From Yokenella regensburgei ATCC 49455 (GTDB taxonomy: Bacteria; Pseudomonadota; Gammaproteobacteria; Enterobacterales; Enterobacteriaceae), in assembly GCF_000735455.1 (NCBI RefSeq), contig NZ_JMPS01000032.1:62001-126000 (forward strand): DNA of 64,000 nucleotides, in the 5' to 3' direction. Positions 49,603 to 59,972 of the stretch are shown here, piece after piece. Numbering within the stretch: the stretch's first letter is position 1; each line of letters opens with the position of its first letter. A model generated the notes under the pieces. The model saw only the letters and a program-made list of their open reading frames with translations. It did no database searches and was not told the DNA's origin. The position numbers and the translations under genes are program-made.

Positions 49603-51402
49603 TTATTTACCGTCTTTACCGACGTGCAGAATGGCGAGGAATGCTTCCTGTGGCAGTTCGACGTTACCGACCTGCTTCATTCGCTTCTTACCGTCTTTCT
49701 GTTTCTGCAGCAGCTTTTTCTTACGGCTCACGTCACCACCGTAGCACTTAGCCAGTACGTTTTTACGCAGCTGTTTCACGGTAGAACGAGCAATGATGTG
49801 GTTGCCGATGGCCGCCTGAATCGCGATATCGAACTGCTGACGTGGGATCAGTTCTTTCATCTTCTCAACCAGTTCACGACCGCGGTATGGCGCGTTGTCG
49901 TTGTGCGTGATCAGCGCCAGCGCATCCACACGCTCGCCGTTGATCAGTACATCGACGCGCACCATGTTGGACGCCTGGAAACGTTTGAAGTTGTAGTCCA
50001 GCGACGCATAACCGCGGGAGGTGGACTTCAGACGGTCGAAGAAGTCGAGCACCACTTCCGCCATCGGGATTTCGTAGGTCAGCGCCACCTGGTTACCGTG
50101 GTAAACCATGTTGGTCTGAACGCCACGCTTCTCGATACACAGGGTGATCACGTTGCCGAGAAATTCCTGCGGCAGCAGCATGTGACACTCAGCGATAGGC
50201 TCACGCAGCTCATCAATGTTATTCAGCGGCGGCAGCTTGGACGGACTGTCTACGTAGATAACTTCTTTGTTGGTGGTCTGCACTTCATACACTACGGTCG
50301 GTGCCGTGGTGATGAGATCCAGATCGTATTCACGCTCCAGACGTTCCTGGATAATCTCCATGTGCAGCAGGCCGAGGAAGCCACAGCGGAAGCCGAAGCC
50401 CAGCGCCGTCGAGCTTTCCGGCTCATAGAACAGAGAGGCGTCGTTCAGGCTGAGTTTACCCAGCGCATCACGGAAGGCTTCGTAGTCGTCAGAGCTTACC
50501 GGGAACAGACCCGCGTAGACCTGCGGTTTCACCTTTTTAAAGCCCGGCAGCGCTTTGTCAGCAGGATTACGTGCCGTGGTCAGGGTATCCCCCACCGGCG
50601 CGCCCAGGATGTCTTTAATCGCACAAACCAGCCAGCCTACTTCGCCGCACTTAAGCTCGGTACGATCGACCTGCTTCGGCGTAAAGATGCCGAGACGATC
50701 GGCGTTGTACACCTGACCGGTGCTCATCACCTTAATTTTGTCACCCTTACGCATGGTGCCGTTTTTAATACGCACCAGGGAGACAACGCCCAGGTAGTTG
50801 TCGAACCAGGAGTCAATGATCAGTGCCTGCAGCGGTGCATCCGGATCGCCTTCCGGTGCCGGGATATCGCGGACGAGACGCTCAAGAACGTCCTGTACGC
50901 CAACGCCGGTTTTCGCAGAGCAGCGCACCGCATCGTGAGCATCGATACCCACAATGTCTTCAATCTCTTCCGCTACGCGATCGGGATCGGCGGCTGGCAG
51001 GTCAATTTTGTTGAGAACCGGAACCACTTCCAGATCCATTTCCATCGCGGTATAGCAGTTGGCCAGGGTCTGGGCTTCTACGCCCTGTCCTGCGTCAACC
51101 ACCAGCAGTGCGCCTTCGCACGCCGCAAGGGAGCGAGAAACTTCATAAGAGAAGTCCACGTGGCCCGGGGTGTCGATAAAGTTAAGCTGATAAGTCTCGC
51201 CGTCGGCGGCTTTAAAATCGAGTGTCACGCTTTGCGCTTTGATGGTGATGCCGCGCTCGCGCTCCAGGTCCATGGAGTCGAGAACCTGCGCTTCCATTTC
51301 GCGATCAGAAAGGCCACCGCAAATCTGAATGATGCGGTCAGACAGCGTCGACTTACCGTGGTCGATATGAGCAATGATCGAAAAGTTACGTATGTTCTTC
51401 AT
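49603..51402 (-). CDS. lepA: LepA, elongation factor 4
   Basis: 599 residues, the standard length. A translational GTPase: [14 protein letters not shown] (G1), DTPGHVDF (G3) and NKIDLP (G4), followed by EF-G-like domains and the LepA-specific C-terminal domain. It acts in ribosome function or biogenesis. It lies between rseC and lepB; a 183-base gap separates it from rseC. Confidence 0.98.
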   Translation of the reverse strand: MKNIRNFSIIAHIDHGKSTLSDRIIQICGGLSDREMEAQVLDSMDLERERGITIKAQSVTLDFKAADGETYQLNFIDTPGHVDFSYEVSRSLAACEGALLVVDAGQGVEAQTLANCYTAMEMDLEVVPVLNKIDLPAADPDRVAEEIEDIVGIDAHDAVRCSAKTGVGVQDVLERLVRDIPAPEGDPDAPLQALIIDSWFDNYLGVVSLVRIKNGTMRKGDKIKVMSTGQVYNADRLGIFTPKQVDRTELKCGEVGWLVCAIKDILGAPVGDTLTTARNPADKALPGFKKVKPQVYAGLFPVSSDDYEAFRDALGKLSLNDASLFYEPESSTALGFGFRCGFLGLLHMEIIQERLEREYDLDLITTAPTVVYEVQTTNKEVIYVDSPSKLPPLNNIDELREPIAECHMLLPQEFLGNVITLCIEKRGVQTNMVYHGNQVALTYEIPMAEVVLDFFDRLKSTSRGYASLDYNFKRFQASNMVRVDVLINGERVDALALITHNDNAPYRGRELVEKMKELIPRQQFDIAIQAAIGNHIIARSTVKQLRKNVLAKCYGGDVSRKKKLLQKQKDGKKRMKQVGNVELPQEAFLAILHVGKDGK

Positions 51403-51585
51403 ATATTAATTATTTATGCCTTACGAATACCTGGAGGCCGCTGTACTGTGCCTGACGTTTTGTCGTTCGAAAACGCCGCATTCTACACTACATCACCACA
51501 ACCAGGAAATGCTCTTACAGTCAGGTTAGCGGGAACAACAGATGGTGTCAGAAGCGGGTAGTAAAAACTCATAAAGCCAGCGCAA

Positions 51586-52065
51586 TCACTGGCCTGAATC
51601 TGCAGGTGAAGTATCTACACGGACGAGGTCTGGTGGCAATCCCACGCTTAAAATAATGGGCTGCCACGCCTCTCTGGCGGCAAGCTTAGGCGATAAACCT
51701 CGCGCCAGCAAGAAGCCACCAACGCCGCCGAGTACGGCGCCGGAAAGTGCGGCAAGGTCGCTCTGGAACAACATCTGGAAAATGCCAGCGACGAGGAACA
51801 ACCCCACCAGCGGTGACATATACACCAGCAGCGCCGAGGTCAGCAGGCTGCCTTCGGCAATGCCCAGCTCCACTTTTTGCCCAACGACAAGCGGGGCTTC
51901 GCTCGGCACGGTAATCGTATGGCTGGTCTGCGGGCCGAGCTTATTCAATACCCGGCTGCCACAGCCTGCCCGCGATGCGCAGCTGCTGCAGGAGGCTTTC
52001 ACGTCACAGCTTACCTGTGCGATCCCCCCCTGCCAGGAGACGACCGTAGCCCACTCTTTAATCAT
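51586..52065 (-). CDS. rseC: RseC, SoxR-reducing system protein / sigma-E modulator
   Basis: 159 residues. An N-terminal cysteine cluster (Cys20, Cys26, Cys29, Cys35; CDVKASCSSCASRAGC) is followed by two membrane segments (about 75-95 and 100-120). It helps reduce SoxR together with the Rsx/Rnf complex. Start and rseB stop overlap by 4 bases (ATGA). Confidence 0.95.
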   Translation of the reverse strand: MIKEWATVVSWQGGIAQVSCDVKASCSSCASRAGCGSRVLNKLGPQTSHTITVPSEAPLVVGQKVELGIAEGSLLTSALLVYMSPLVGLFLVAGIFQMLFQSDLAALSGAVLGGVGGFLLARGLSPKLAAREAWQPIILSVGLPPDLVRVDTSPADSGQ

Positions 52066-53015
52066 TGCGCAGCCTTGAATTTGATACTGTCGGCAATGCG
52101 TTTCGCCGTCGGCGGTGGAATTTCACCAACGATGGTGATCTCAGCATTATCACGCACGGACGTCGTCACCGTACGGCGACCCGTACGCAGCATTTGCTCA
52201 CTGCTGGCAGGGGTAGCGCGACTGATATTCACGGAGAAGCTAAAGAGGCCATCAGAGTACAGGCGAGACTCAACCGGAATGTTCAGCGTCGGCAGCGTGC
52301 GGCGGCTACTGGAGACTTCACTAAAGCCCTGAGGCAACCAGGTTGTCGCCCAGTTGAAGTTGACTTTATCGCCTGCCGGTACCGAAAGCAGCGGCGGCAG
52401 GTTGGCCTTCGACAGGCTTTCCATCGTGTCGCTAACCGCAGCATTGACGTTAAACGCGATCACCCGGAACTGCTCGAGGGTTTCACCATCGCGGTCGAGA
52501 AGGTCGACGCGCATCGGCAGTTTGCTTTCGGAATCGAGCCAGACGATGTAGCTATAGCGGGTACCGTCTTTCGCCACAACGCGGATAACTTCACACAGCC
52601 GGTCGGCAATACGCGTTCGTCCGACGGAGATGAAGTCGTAGTAAGGCGCCAGACGTTTGAAATCGGTATAAACCAGCGACGGCAGCGAATCGACGATGTA
52701 ATCGCCGTTCAGCGTGAAAGGCTCAAGCCCCGGCTCAAAGTAGCTGATTTCGTTCCCACGCTGCACTACTTCACGGCGGGGACCGTCCATCTGCAATAGC
52801 TGAGCAAGTGGCTGATTATTCAGACGAGCATGACGATAGCGCAGCGACTCAACGCCTTGCTTGCTGATGCTGACAAAAGACAGCTCGTAATTGAGTGACT
52901 GGCTGGCCTGGTTCATTTCCTGCAACAACGCCCCGGACGAGACATCTGCCGAGGCGTTGACGGAGAAGAACAGGCTACCAACCACAAGGGACATGGCACA
53001 CCAAAGTTGCTTCAT
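52062..53015 (-). CDS. rseB: RseB, periplasmic regulator of RseA
   Basis: 317 residues. The signal peptide MKQLWCAMSLVVGSLFFSVN with cleavage after ASA is followed by the large lipoprotein-carrier-like domain and a smaller C-terminal domain. It binds the periplasmic part of RseA and shields it from DegS; LPS and outer-membrane protein signals release it. It overlaps the rseA stop by one base. Confidence 0.96.
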   Translation of the reverse strand: MKQLWCAMSLVVGSLFFSVNASADVSSGALLQEMNQASQSLNYELSFVSISKQGVESLRYRHARLNNQPLAQLLQMDGPRREVVQRGNEISYFEPGLEPFTLNGDYIVDSLPSLVYTDFKRLAPYYDFISVGRTRIADRLCEVIRVVAKDGTRYSYIVWLDSESKLPMRVDLLDRDGETLEQFRVIAFNVNAAVSDTMESLSKANLPPLLSVPAGDKVNFNWATTWLPQGFSEVSSSRRTLPTLNIPVESRLYSDGLFSFSVNISRATPASSEQMLRTGRRTVTTSVRDNAEITIVGEIPPPTAKRIADSIKFKAAQ

Positions 53016-53668
53016 TACTGCGATTGCGTTCCTAGAGTTTGATATCCTGGCACCTGAACAGCCGCTTGCTGGGTTTGTGCCTGTTCAAACTGAAGCTGTT
53101 CGGAGTGCAAACGACGCTGCAATTCGTAGTCCTGCAGCATTGCATTAATGCGGCGACGCTGCTCCTGTACCTGCTGTTGCTGGCCAGTGCTGGCCGTCGT
53201 CGCTTCAGAAGGTACGCCCAGGCTGACCGGGCTGGCTTTGCCCATCATCGGTAATGTATTGAATACCGGTGCTTCAGGTTGCTGGGAAGATTCAGATTGG
53301 CCGTTATAGTGCTGCACACCGACGATGACTGCAAGCGATACGCAGGCAGCAACGCCCATTTGGGTGAGTGAGCTGGCCCACGGGCGCACTTTTTGCCAAA
53401 ACGGCATTTTTTGCCACTGGTGTGGCGCAGGCTGCGCTTCAGGGATCAGCGGTGTAGACAGACGTGCCGGTTCGCTTTCAATGGCGGCCATTACGCGGGA
53501 GGAGATATCAAAATGGAGCACATCACCGGTGTCGCCTCTCAGCGAATCACGGATGAGATGATAACTTGCCCACGTTTCTTGCATCTCAGGAGAACGACTC
53601 AGCTCGTTGAGCAGCTCGTTATCCAGCAATTCACCATCCATTAAAGCGGAAAGTTTTTCTTTCTGCAT
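53015..53668 (-). CDS. rseA: RseA, anti-sigma-E factor
   Basis: 217 residues from the ATG at 53668 (MQKEKLSALMDGE); the longer frame adds 12 residues overlapping rpoE. The cytoplasmic N-terminal part (1-95) binds sigma-E, one membrane segment (about 103-120) follows, and the periplasmic tail is rich in glutamine. DegS and RseP cleave it under envelope stress to release sigma-E. Confidence 0.96.
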   Translation of the reverse strand: MQKEKLSALMDGELLDNELLNELSRSPEMQETWASYHLIRDSLRGDTGDVLHFDISSRVMAAIESEPARLSTPLIPEAQPAPHQWQKMPFWQKVRPWASSLTQMGVAACVSLAVIVGVQHYNGQSESSQQPEAPVFNTLPMMGKASPVSLGVPSEATTASTGQQQQVQEQRRRINAMLQDYELQRRLHSEQLQFEQAQTQQAAVQVPGYQTLGTQSQ

Positions 53669-53700
53669 GCCTAAATACCTTTTCCAGTATCCCGCTATCG

Positions 53701-54276
53701 TCAACGCCTGATTAGCGGTTGAACTTTATTATCAATAGCTTCTCGCGCCCGGAAGATACGCGAACGAACAGTACCCACCGGACAATCCATGATAGCGGCT
53801 ATCTCTTCATAGCTCAGGCCATCCAGCTCCCGCAAGGTTATCGCCATGCGTAAATCTTCCGGAAGCGACTCAATGGTACGAAAAACGATTTGTCTCAGTT
53901 CTTCTGACAACATTAAGTTCTCAGGGTTCGAAATTTCTTTCAGCGCGCCGCCACTTTCGAAGTTTTCTGCATCAATAGCATCAACATCACTGGATGGCGG
54001 GCGTCGACCCTGAGCGACCAGGTAGTTCTTAGCGGTGTTCACCGCGATACGATACAACCAGGTATAAAAAGCACTATCTCCCCGGAAAGAATCCAGCGCA
54101 CGATAGGCCTTAATAAAAGACTCTTGCACCACATCAGGCACATCGCCCGACGGTACATAGCGGGAAACCAGGCTCGCGACTTTATGCTGATAGCGAACTA
54201 CCAGCAGATTAAACGCTTTCTGATCTCCCTTCTGGACCCGTTCAACAAGGACCTGATCCGTTAACTGCTCGCTCAT
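53701..54276 (-). CDS. rpoE: RpoE, extracytoplasmic-function sigma factor sigma-E
   Basis: 191 residues. Region 2 (FNLLVVRYQHKVASLVSRYV through DVVQESFIKAYR) and region 4 (LRELDGLSYEEIAAIMDCPV) are typical of ECF sigma factors. It directs transcription of envelope-stress genes and of its own operon; a consensus sigma-E promoter lies upstream (54358-54385). First gene of rpoE-rseA-rseB-rseC. Confidence 0.98.
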   Translation of the reverse strand: MSEQLTDQVLVERVQKGDQKAFNLLVVRYQHKVASLVSRYVPSGDVPDVVQESFIKAYRALDSFRGDSAFYTWLYRIAVNTAKNYLVAQGRRPPSSDVDAIDAENFESGGALKEISNPENLMLSEELRQIVFRTIESLPEDLRMAITLRELDGLSYEEIAAIMDCPVGTVRSRIFRAREAIDNKVQPLIRR

Positions 54277-54357
54277 CCGAGGTAATATCTCCCCAAATCA
54301 AATTCCCATGCGTAATCAGAATGCCATCCCATCACTGCATCATGAGCAAGCAACCGG

Positions 54358-54385
54358 TTAGAGTTTCTGATAATCATAAAGTTCC
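54358..54385 (-). promoter_or_regulatory. Sigma-E promoter of rpoE (autoregulatory)
   Basis: On the minus strand, GGAACTT (-35) and TCTAA (-10) are 16 bases apart, a good match to the sigma-E consensus (GGAACTT-N15/16-GTCTAA). About 80 bases upstream of the rpoE start. Confidence 0.88.
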
Positions 54386-54676
54386 GTTACGCCTTAGTTT
54401 TTTTGTTAATAGTCCGCAGACCGCTCATTATCTCTCATTATAAGTCCACCAACCCTTAACATGCGTCAGATTGCGATGAAAACCCGCAATAAGCCAGCAG
54501 AGTAGCGTAAGACAGGCTTTATTTCATCATAAAAACTGAAGCTAACGATCTGCTTCGCAAAATATTTTCTTTATTTTACATACCTTCTATCACACCTACG
54601 CTGTTTAGCCCTTTTAACCTAACCAGGAAAAAAAGTGTGCTGATTCCGACAACATGGTGCTATGCTCGCCAAACCG

Positions 54677-54694
54677 TGTTTAGTAAATTAAACA
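54677..54694 (+). promoter_or_regulatory. NadR operator upstream of nadB
   Basis: TGTTTAGTAAATTAAACA is a perfect TGTTTA-N6-TAAACA palindrome, the NadR box. It lies 6 bases before the nadB ATG; NAD-dependent repression of nadB is known. Confidence 0.92.
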
Positions 54695-54700
54695 ACCATC

Positions 54701-56320
54701 ATGAATACTACCCCTGATCATGCTTGTGATGTCCTTATCATTGGCAGCGGCGCTGCAGGATTATCGCTGGCACTGCGCCTTGCCGAACACAGCTCTGTCA
54801 TTGTGCTGAGCAAAGGTCCCGTCAGTGAAGGCTCGACATTCTACGCCCAGGGCGGCATCGCCGCCGTGTTTGATGAAACTGACAGCATTGAATCACACGT
54901 TGATGACACCCTGGTGGCGGGAGCTGGCCTTTGCGATCGCCATGCCGTCTCGTTTGTCGCCAGCAATGCTAAACCCTGCGTGCAGTGGCTTATTGACCAG
55001 GGGGTGGCCTTTGATACCCACGTTCAGGCGAACGGAGAGCCGGGTTATCATTTGACCCGCGAGGGAGGCCATAGCCATCGGCGCATTCTTCACGCCGCCG
55101 ACGCCACCGGCAAAGCGGTGGAAACCACCCTCGTCAGCAAAGCGCTGGCACACCCGAATATCCGCATTCTTGAAAGGCATAACGCCGTTGACCTGATTGT
55201 CTCCGATAAAATCGGCCTGCCGGGACATCGACGCGTCGTGGGCGCGTGGATCTGGAACCGCAATGCCGAGAAAGTCGAAACCTGTCAGGCGCGATCCGTT
55301 GCGCTGGCAACCGGTGGCGCATCGAAGGTATATCAGTACACCACGAATCCGGATATCTCTTCCGGTGATGGCATCGCGATGGCGTGGCGCGCCGGGTGTC
55401 GGGTTGCTAACCTCGAATTTAATCAGTTCCATCCAACAGCGCTCTATCACCCACAGGCGCGAAATTTCCTGCTCACCGAAGCACTGCGTGGTGAAGGTGC
55501 TGTGCTGAAACGTCCTGATGGCACCCGCTTTATGCCAGACTTCGACGAGCGCGGCGAGCTGGCACCGCGCGATATTGTCGCCAGAGCTATCGACCATGAG
55601 ATGAAGCGCCTCGGCGCTGACTGTATGTATCTGGATATCAGCCACCAGCCAGGGGAGTTCATCCGTCATCATTTCCCGATGATTTACGACAAGCTGCTGG
55701 GGCTGGGTATCGACATCACCAAGGAACCTATGCCGATTGTTCCCGCGGCACATTACACCTGCGGCGGTGTGATGGTTGATGATGCCGGACGAACCGACGT
55801 CGACGGGCTGTATGCCATTGGCGAGGTGAGCTACACCGGTCTGCACGGGGCAAACCGAATGGCGTCAAACTCACTGCTTGAGTGCCTGGTTTATGGCTGG
55901 TCCGCCGCGGAAGACATCAAACAACGTTTGTCTGATATCCGCGCGGAAAATGCCCTGCCCGACTGGGATGAAAGCCGGGTGGAGAATCCGGACGAACTGG
56001 TGGTGATTCAGCACAACTGGCACGAGCTGAGGCTGTTCATGTGGGATTACGTCGGTATTGTGCGTACCACAAAACGTCTGGAGCGCGCGCTGCGCCGCAT
56101 TACGCTTTTGCAGCAGGAGCTGGATGAGTACTACGCGCGTTTTCGCGTGTCGAACAACTTGCTGGAGCTGAGAAATCTGGTGCAGGTTGCCGAGCTTATT
56201 GTCCGCTGCGCGATGATGCGCAAAGAGAGCCGAGGGCTGCACTTTACCCTCGATCACCCGCAGCAGTTAGCGGACTCCGGGCCGTCAGTACTGGCACCGC
56301 CAAACTACATAAACAGATAA
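54701..56320 (+). CDS. nadB: NadB, L-aspartate oxidase
   Basis: 539 residues. A flavoprotein of the succinate dehydrogenase/fumarate reductase family with the FAD site [17 protein letters not shown], active-site blocks ([26 protein letters not shown]) and a C-terminal helical domain. It oxidises aspartate to iminoaspartate for NAD synthesis. Divergent from rpoE; its 3' end overlaps the converging trmN by 16 bases. Confidence 0.97.
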   Translation: MNTTPDHACDVLIIGSGAAGLSLALRLAEHSSVIVLSKGPVSEGSTFYAQGGIAAVFDETDSIESHVDDTLVAGAGLCDRHAVSFVASNAKPCVQWLIDQGVAFDTHVQANGEPGYHLTREGGHSHRRILHAADATGKAVETTLVSKALAHPNIRILERHNAVDLIVSDKIGLPGHRRVVGAWIWNRNAEKVETCQARSVALATGGASKVYQYTTNPDISSGDGIAMAWRAGCRVANLEFNQFHPTALYHPQARNFLLTEALRGEGAVLKRPDGTRFMPDFDERGELAPRDIVARAIDHEMKRLGADCMYLDISHQPGEFIRHHFPMIYDKLLGLGIDITKEPMPIVPAAHYTCGGVMVDDAGRTDVDGLYAIGEVSYTGLHGANRMASNSLLECLVYGWSAAEDIKQRLSDIRAENALPDWDESRVENPDELVVIQHNWHELRLFMWDYVGIVRTTKRLERALRRITLLQQELDEYYARFRVSNNLLELRNLVQVAELIVRCAMMRKESRGLHFTLDHPQQLADSGPSVLAPPNYINR

Positions 56321-57042
56321 AATGCCTGGGTCAGTGCGGTATACCCTTCGGAGTACTGCTGCTCTGGCCCACGGATAACCAGCCGGTCGGTGAACACCTC
56401 ACCGGCCTGTGGTGAGAACGCCAGCAGCACCCGATGCGGAAGTTTTAATTCAGTTTCCGCAACGTCGGTGCGCAGACGCAAATTCCAGCCCAGTGACTCA
56501 GCTTTTTGGGTAAACTCCGCACCAATCGCCTCCGGCAGTACCACGCAGAAGAAGCCCTCCTCGGTGATGGCATCCGCTGCACAGTTTAGCAACGTGGTGT
56601 GATCGAGCGTGGTGGTGTACCGAGCCTGCTCGCGCTCTGGCGTGGCGCACTCTACGCCCTGTTCATAGTACGGCGGGTTGCTGACGATAAGGTCATAACG
56701 GCTATTTTGTTCAGTGATCCAGCGCTGAATCGTGGCATGATGGACGTTGATGCGTGAAGCCCACGGAGATTCAGCGATATTTTCCACCGCCTGCATCACC
56801 GCGCTGTCGTCCAGCTCTACGGCATCAAGCGTGACGCTGGCATCAGTACGCTGCGCCAGCATCAGTGCCAGCAGCCCGCTGCCGGTACCGATATCGAGGA
56901 TCCGTTTAACCCGGGCGATGGGTGCCCATGCGCCGAGCAGAATACCGTCGGTCCCGACCTTCATGGCGCAGCGGTCGTGAGCAACGAAAAATTGTTTGAA
57001 GGTAAATCCATTACGACGCAGCGTGGATTTAGACTGGGACAT
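56305..57042 (-). CDS. trmN: TrmN, tRNA1(Val) (adenine-37-N6)-methyltransferase
   Basis: 245 residues from the ATG at 57042 ([20 protein letters not shown]), the E. coli YfiC length. Rossmann methyltransferase with SAM motif [16 protein letters not shown] and catalytic SNPPYY. It makes m6A at position 37 of tRNA-Val1. Also written trmN6/yfiC. Divergent from srmB. Confidence 0.95.
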   Translation of the reverse strand: MSQSKSTLRRNGFTFKQFFVAHDRCAMKVGTDGILLGAWAPIARVKRILDIGTGSGLLALMLAQRTDASVTLDAVELDDSAVMQAVENIAESPWASRINVHHATIQRWITEQNSRYDLIVSNPPYYEQGVECATPEREQARYTTTLDHTTLLNCAADAITEEGFFCVVLPEAIGAEFTQKAESLGWNLRLRTDVAETELKLPHRVLLAFSPQAGEVFTDRLVIRGPEQQYSEGYTALTQAFYLFM

Positions 57043-57172
57043 ATCAGGCACCTGGCGGGTAAATCAGTATTAGCTTAGGGTTATGCACAATACCTGAGAA
57101 CCGATAGCCACACAAACAGATGAACATTACAGCCGTAACGTCTATAATCAGCGCCCCACACAGAGGTAGATC

Positions 57173-58504
57173 ATGACTGTAACGACTTTTTCCGAACTCG
57201 AACTCGACGAAAGCCTTCTGGATGTCCTCCAGAATAAAGGTTTCACTCGCCCGACCGCCATTCAGGCTGCCGCTATACCGCCTGCGCTCGATGGCCGTGA
57301 TGTCCTCGGTTCTGCGCCGACCGGTACCGGTAAAACAGCGGCATTTTTGCTGCCCGCGTTGCAACACCTGCTCGACTTTCCGCGTAAAAAATCCGGGCCG
57401 CCGCGCATTCTGATCCTGACGCCGACCCGCGAGCTGGCGATGCAGGTTGCTGACCATGCGCGTGAATTAGCCGCCAATACGCATCTTGATATCGCCACCA
57501 TTACCGGCGGCGTCGCGTTTATGAACCACGCGGAAGTGTTCAGCGAAAACCAGGATATCGTTGTCGCCACCACCGGGCGCCTTATCCAGTACATCAAAGA
57601 AGAAAACTTCGACTGCCGCGCGGTTGAGACGCTCATCCTTGATGAAGCAGACCGTATGCTGGACATGGGCTTTGCTCAGGATATCGAATATATCGCCGCA
57701 GAAACCCGCTGGCGCAAGCAGACCCTGCTGTTCTCCGCCACGCTTGAAGGCGACGCTATCAAAGATTTTGCCGAGCGTCTGCTGGAGGATCCGGTCGAAG
57801 TTTCCGCAACGCCGTCTACCCGCGAGCGCAAGAAAATTCACCAGTGGTACTATCGTGCCGACAACGTTGAACACAAAACCGCGCTGCTGGTTCACCTGCT
57901 GAAACAGCCGGAAGCAACCCGCTCTATCGTCTTCGTGCGTAAACGCGAGCGCGTGCATGAGCTGGCGACCTGGCTGCGTGAAGCGGGGATCAACAACTGC
58001 TATCTCGAAGGAGAGATGGTGCAGGCAAAGCGTAACGAAGCGATTAAGCGTCTGACCGATGGACGAGTGAACGTGCTGGTTGCCACCGACGTTGCCGCCC
58101 GCGGCATCGACATCGCCGACGTCAGCCATGTCTTTAACTTTGATATGCCGCGCACCGGCGATACCTATCTGCACCGTATTGGCCGTACCGGCCGAGCGGG
58201 TCGCAAAGGTACCGCTATCTCGCTGGTAGAAGCGCACGATCACCTGCTGCTGGGTAAAATCGGCCGCTACGTCGAAGAGCCGCTGAAGTCCCGCGTTATC
58301 GATGAGCTGCGTCCGACCACCCGCGTGCCGAGCGAAAAACTGCAGGGCAAGCCGTCGAAGAAAGTGCTCGCCAAGCGCGAAGAGAAGAAAAAAGAGAGCA
58401 AAGAGAAGCCGCGCGTGAAGCAGCGCCATCGTGATACCAGGAATATTGGTAAACGTCGTAAGCCGAGCGGTAGCGGCACCCCAACGCCGACAACTGAGGA
58501 ATAA
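57173..58504 (+). CDS. srmB: SrmB, DEAD-box RNA helicase
   Basis: 443 residues. Helicase motifs in order: APTGTGKTAAFLLP (I), TPTRELAMQ (Ia), LDEADRMLDMG (II, DEAD), SATLEG (III), TDVAARGIDI (V) and HRIGRTGRAGRKG (VI). A highly basic C-terminal tail (KKKESKEKPRVKQRHR) binds RNA. It acts in early 50S subunit assembly. A bidirectional terminator follows. Confidence 0.97.
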   Translation: MTVTTFSELELDESLLDVLQNKGFTRPTAIQAAAIPPALDGRDVLGSAPTGTGKTAAFLLPALQHLLDFPRKKSGPPRILILTPTRELAMQVADHARELAANTHLDIATITGGVAFMNHAEVFSENQDIVVATTGRLIQYIKEENFDCRAVETLILDEADRMLDMGFAQDIEYIAAETRWRKQTLLFSATLEGDAIKDFAERLLEDPVEVSATPSTRERKKIHQWYYRADNVEHKTALLVHLLKQPEATRSIVFVRKRERVHELATWLREAGINNCYLEGEMVQAKRNEAIKRLTDGRVNVLVATDVAARGIDIADVSHVFNFDMPRTGDTYLHRIGRTGRAGRKGTAISLVEAHDHLLLGKIGRYVEEPLKSRVIDELRPTTRVPSEKLQGKPSKKVLAKREEKKKESKEKPRVKQRHRDTRNIGKRRKPSGSGTPTPTTEE

Positions 58505-58508
58505 AAAA

Positions 58509-58532
58509 ACGCCGGGATTTCCCGGCGTTTTT
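58509..58532 (+). terminator. Bidirectional terminator, srmB/grcA
   Basis: 8-bp stem ACGCCGGG/CCCGGCGT with an ATTT loop, A-run before and T-run after, between converging srmB and grcA. Confidence 0.92.
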
Positions 58533-58551
58533 CATTCCGTCACCTGAAAAA

Positions 58552-58935
58552 CTACAGGCTTTCGGTGAAGGTACGAGCGATAACGTCGCGCTGCTGTTCC
58601 GGAGTCAGTGAGTTGAAACGCACTGCGTAGCCAGAAACACGGATGGTCAGCTGCGGATATTTTTCCGGGTGCTTAACGGCATCTTCCAGAGTTTCACGGC
58701 GCAGAACGTTCACGTTCAGGTGCTGACCACCTTCCACGCGCACTTCCGGCTGTACGTTTACTGGAATTTCGCGATATTCGATTTGACCCAGTTTGCTGAG
58801 TTCAACCACCTGGTCTTCCGCGAAACCCGCTTTTGCCACCAGGCAACGCGCTTCACCTTTCTCGCTGTCCAGCAGCCAGAATGAATTCAGGAGATCGTCG
58901 TTTGCTGCTTTAGTAATTTGGATACCGGTAATCAT
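58552..58935 (-). CDS. grcA: GrcA, autonomous glycyl radical cofactor
   Basis: 127 residues. The C-terminus resembles pyruvate formate-lyase around the radical glycine (RVSGYAVRF, Gly102). It replaces the radical domain of oxygen-damaged PflB and is also acid- and anaerobiosis-induced. A perfect FNR site lies 109 bases upstream. Formerly YfiD. Confidence 0.97.
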   Translation of the reverse strand: MITGIQITKAANDDLLNSFWLLDSEKGEARCLVAKAGFAEDQVVELSKLGQIEYREIPVNVQPEVRVEGGQHLNVNVLRRETLEDAVKHPEKYPQLTIRVSGYAVRFNSLTPEQQRDVIARTFTESL

Positions 58936-59043
58936 TTAATGCCTCCCTTGGGCTCAACATATTCGTTCTATTGGCCTGCGCGGCCAATTGGTAAAACCAT
59001 TATTGCTTGAGTGTATGTATAACAGTCGATTAGCCTGCATTCA

Positions 59044-59057
59044 TTGATTTAAATCAA
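59044..59057 (-). promoter_or_regulatory. FNR box upstream of grcA
   Basis: TTGATTTAAATCAA is a perfect match to TTGAT-N4-ATCAA. Anaerobic activation of grcA by FNR is known. The rest of the 315-base gap between grcA and ung (58936-59250) is AT-rich with no visible gene. Confidence 0.88.
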
Positions 59058-59250
59058 TAAAAACCACACCACAAAAAAGGTCATAAGCGGAAATAGTTGT
59101 TTTACATCAAGTTACGCCATCCCGGTCACACAAATATTTTCATAAGTTTTCAAATTTTTTTAAGCTAATCATGATGTTTTGCTGGTGCGGATTTTGTTAT
59201 GCCGAAAGAAGCAGTTAAGCTATCGCCATTCCCCCTTTCAGGAGCGCGTG

Positions 59251-59940
59251 ATGACGACCTCTTTAACCTGGCACGATGTCCTTGCTGACGAAAAACAGCA
59301 GCCCTATTTTGTAAACACCCTGCAGACGGTTGCGAACGAGCGCCAGTCCGGGATGACCATTTACCCGCCGCAGAAAGATGTGTTTAACGCGTTTCGTTAT
59401 ACGGAACTGGGTGAGGTAAAAGTCGTTATCCTGGGTCAGGATCCTTATCACGGCCCAAACCAGGCGCACGGGCTGGCGTTTTCCGTACAGCCAGGTGTCG
59501 CTACCCCACCCTCTTTGCTCAATATGTATAAAGAGCTTGAGGCGACGATCCCCGGCTTTACCCGACCAAACCACGGTTATCTGGAAAGCTGGGCGCGCCA
59601 GGGCGTGCTGCTACTGAACACCGTGTTGACCGTACGTGCCGGACAGGCGCATTCCCATGCCTCTCTGGGCTGGGAGACGTTTACCGATAAAGTGATTAGC
59701 CTGATTAACGAGCATCGCGAAGGCGTGGTGTTCCTGCTGTGGGGTTCACACGCGCAGAAGAAAGGGGCCATTATCGACCAGCAGCGTCACCACGTGCTGA
59801 AAGCGCCACACCCGTCACCGCTCTCGGCGCACCGCGGTTTCTTCGGTTCAAACCATTTTGTTCTGGCGAATGAGTGGCTGTCGCAGCGGGGTGAAATGCC
59901 AATTGACTGGATGCCGGTGCTACCGGCAAACGAAGGGTAA
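59251..59940 (+). CDS. ung: Ung, uracil-DNA glycosylase
   Basis: 229 residues from the ATG at 59251 ([20 protein letters not shown]); an upstream frame adds 24 residues of leader. The catalytic Asp64 is in [18 protein letters not shown], and the minor-groove loop [11 protein letters not shown] holds the catalytic His. It removes uracil from DNA as the first step of base-excision repair. Divergent from grcA. Confidence 0.98.
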   Translation: MTTSLTWHDVLADEKQQPYFVNTLQTVANERQSGMTIYPPQKDVFNAFRYTELGEVKVVILGQDPYHGPNQAHGLAFSVQPGVATPPSLLNMYKELEATIPGFTRPNHGYLESWARQGVLLLNTVLTVRAGQAHSHASLGWETFTDKVISLINEHREGVVFLLWGSHAQKKGAIIDQQRHHVLKAPHPSPLSAHRGFFGSNHFVLANEWLSQRGEMPIDWMPVLPANEG

Positions 59941-59944
59941 AAAA

Positions 59945-59969
59945 AAGCCAGCGTTATCGCTGGCTTTTC
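59945..59969 (+). terminator. Bidirectional terminator, ung/yfiF
   Basis: 9-bp stem AAGCCAGCG/CGCTGGCTT with a TTAT loop, preceded by an A-run and followed by TTC, between converging genes. Confidence 0.88.
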
Positions 59970-59972
59970 TTA

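Noticed and set aside
49510-51561. 683-codon open frame antisense to lepA
   Set aside because: Fully covered by the conserved lepA gene; composition typical of antisense shadows.
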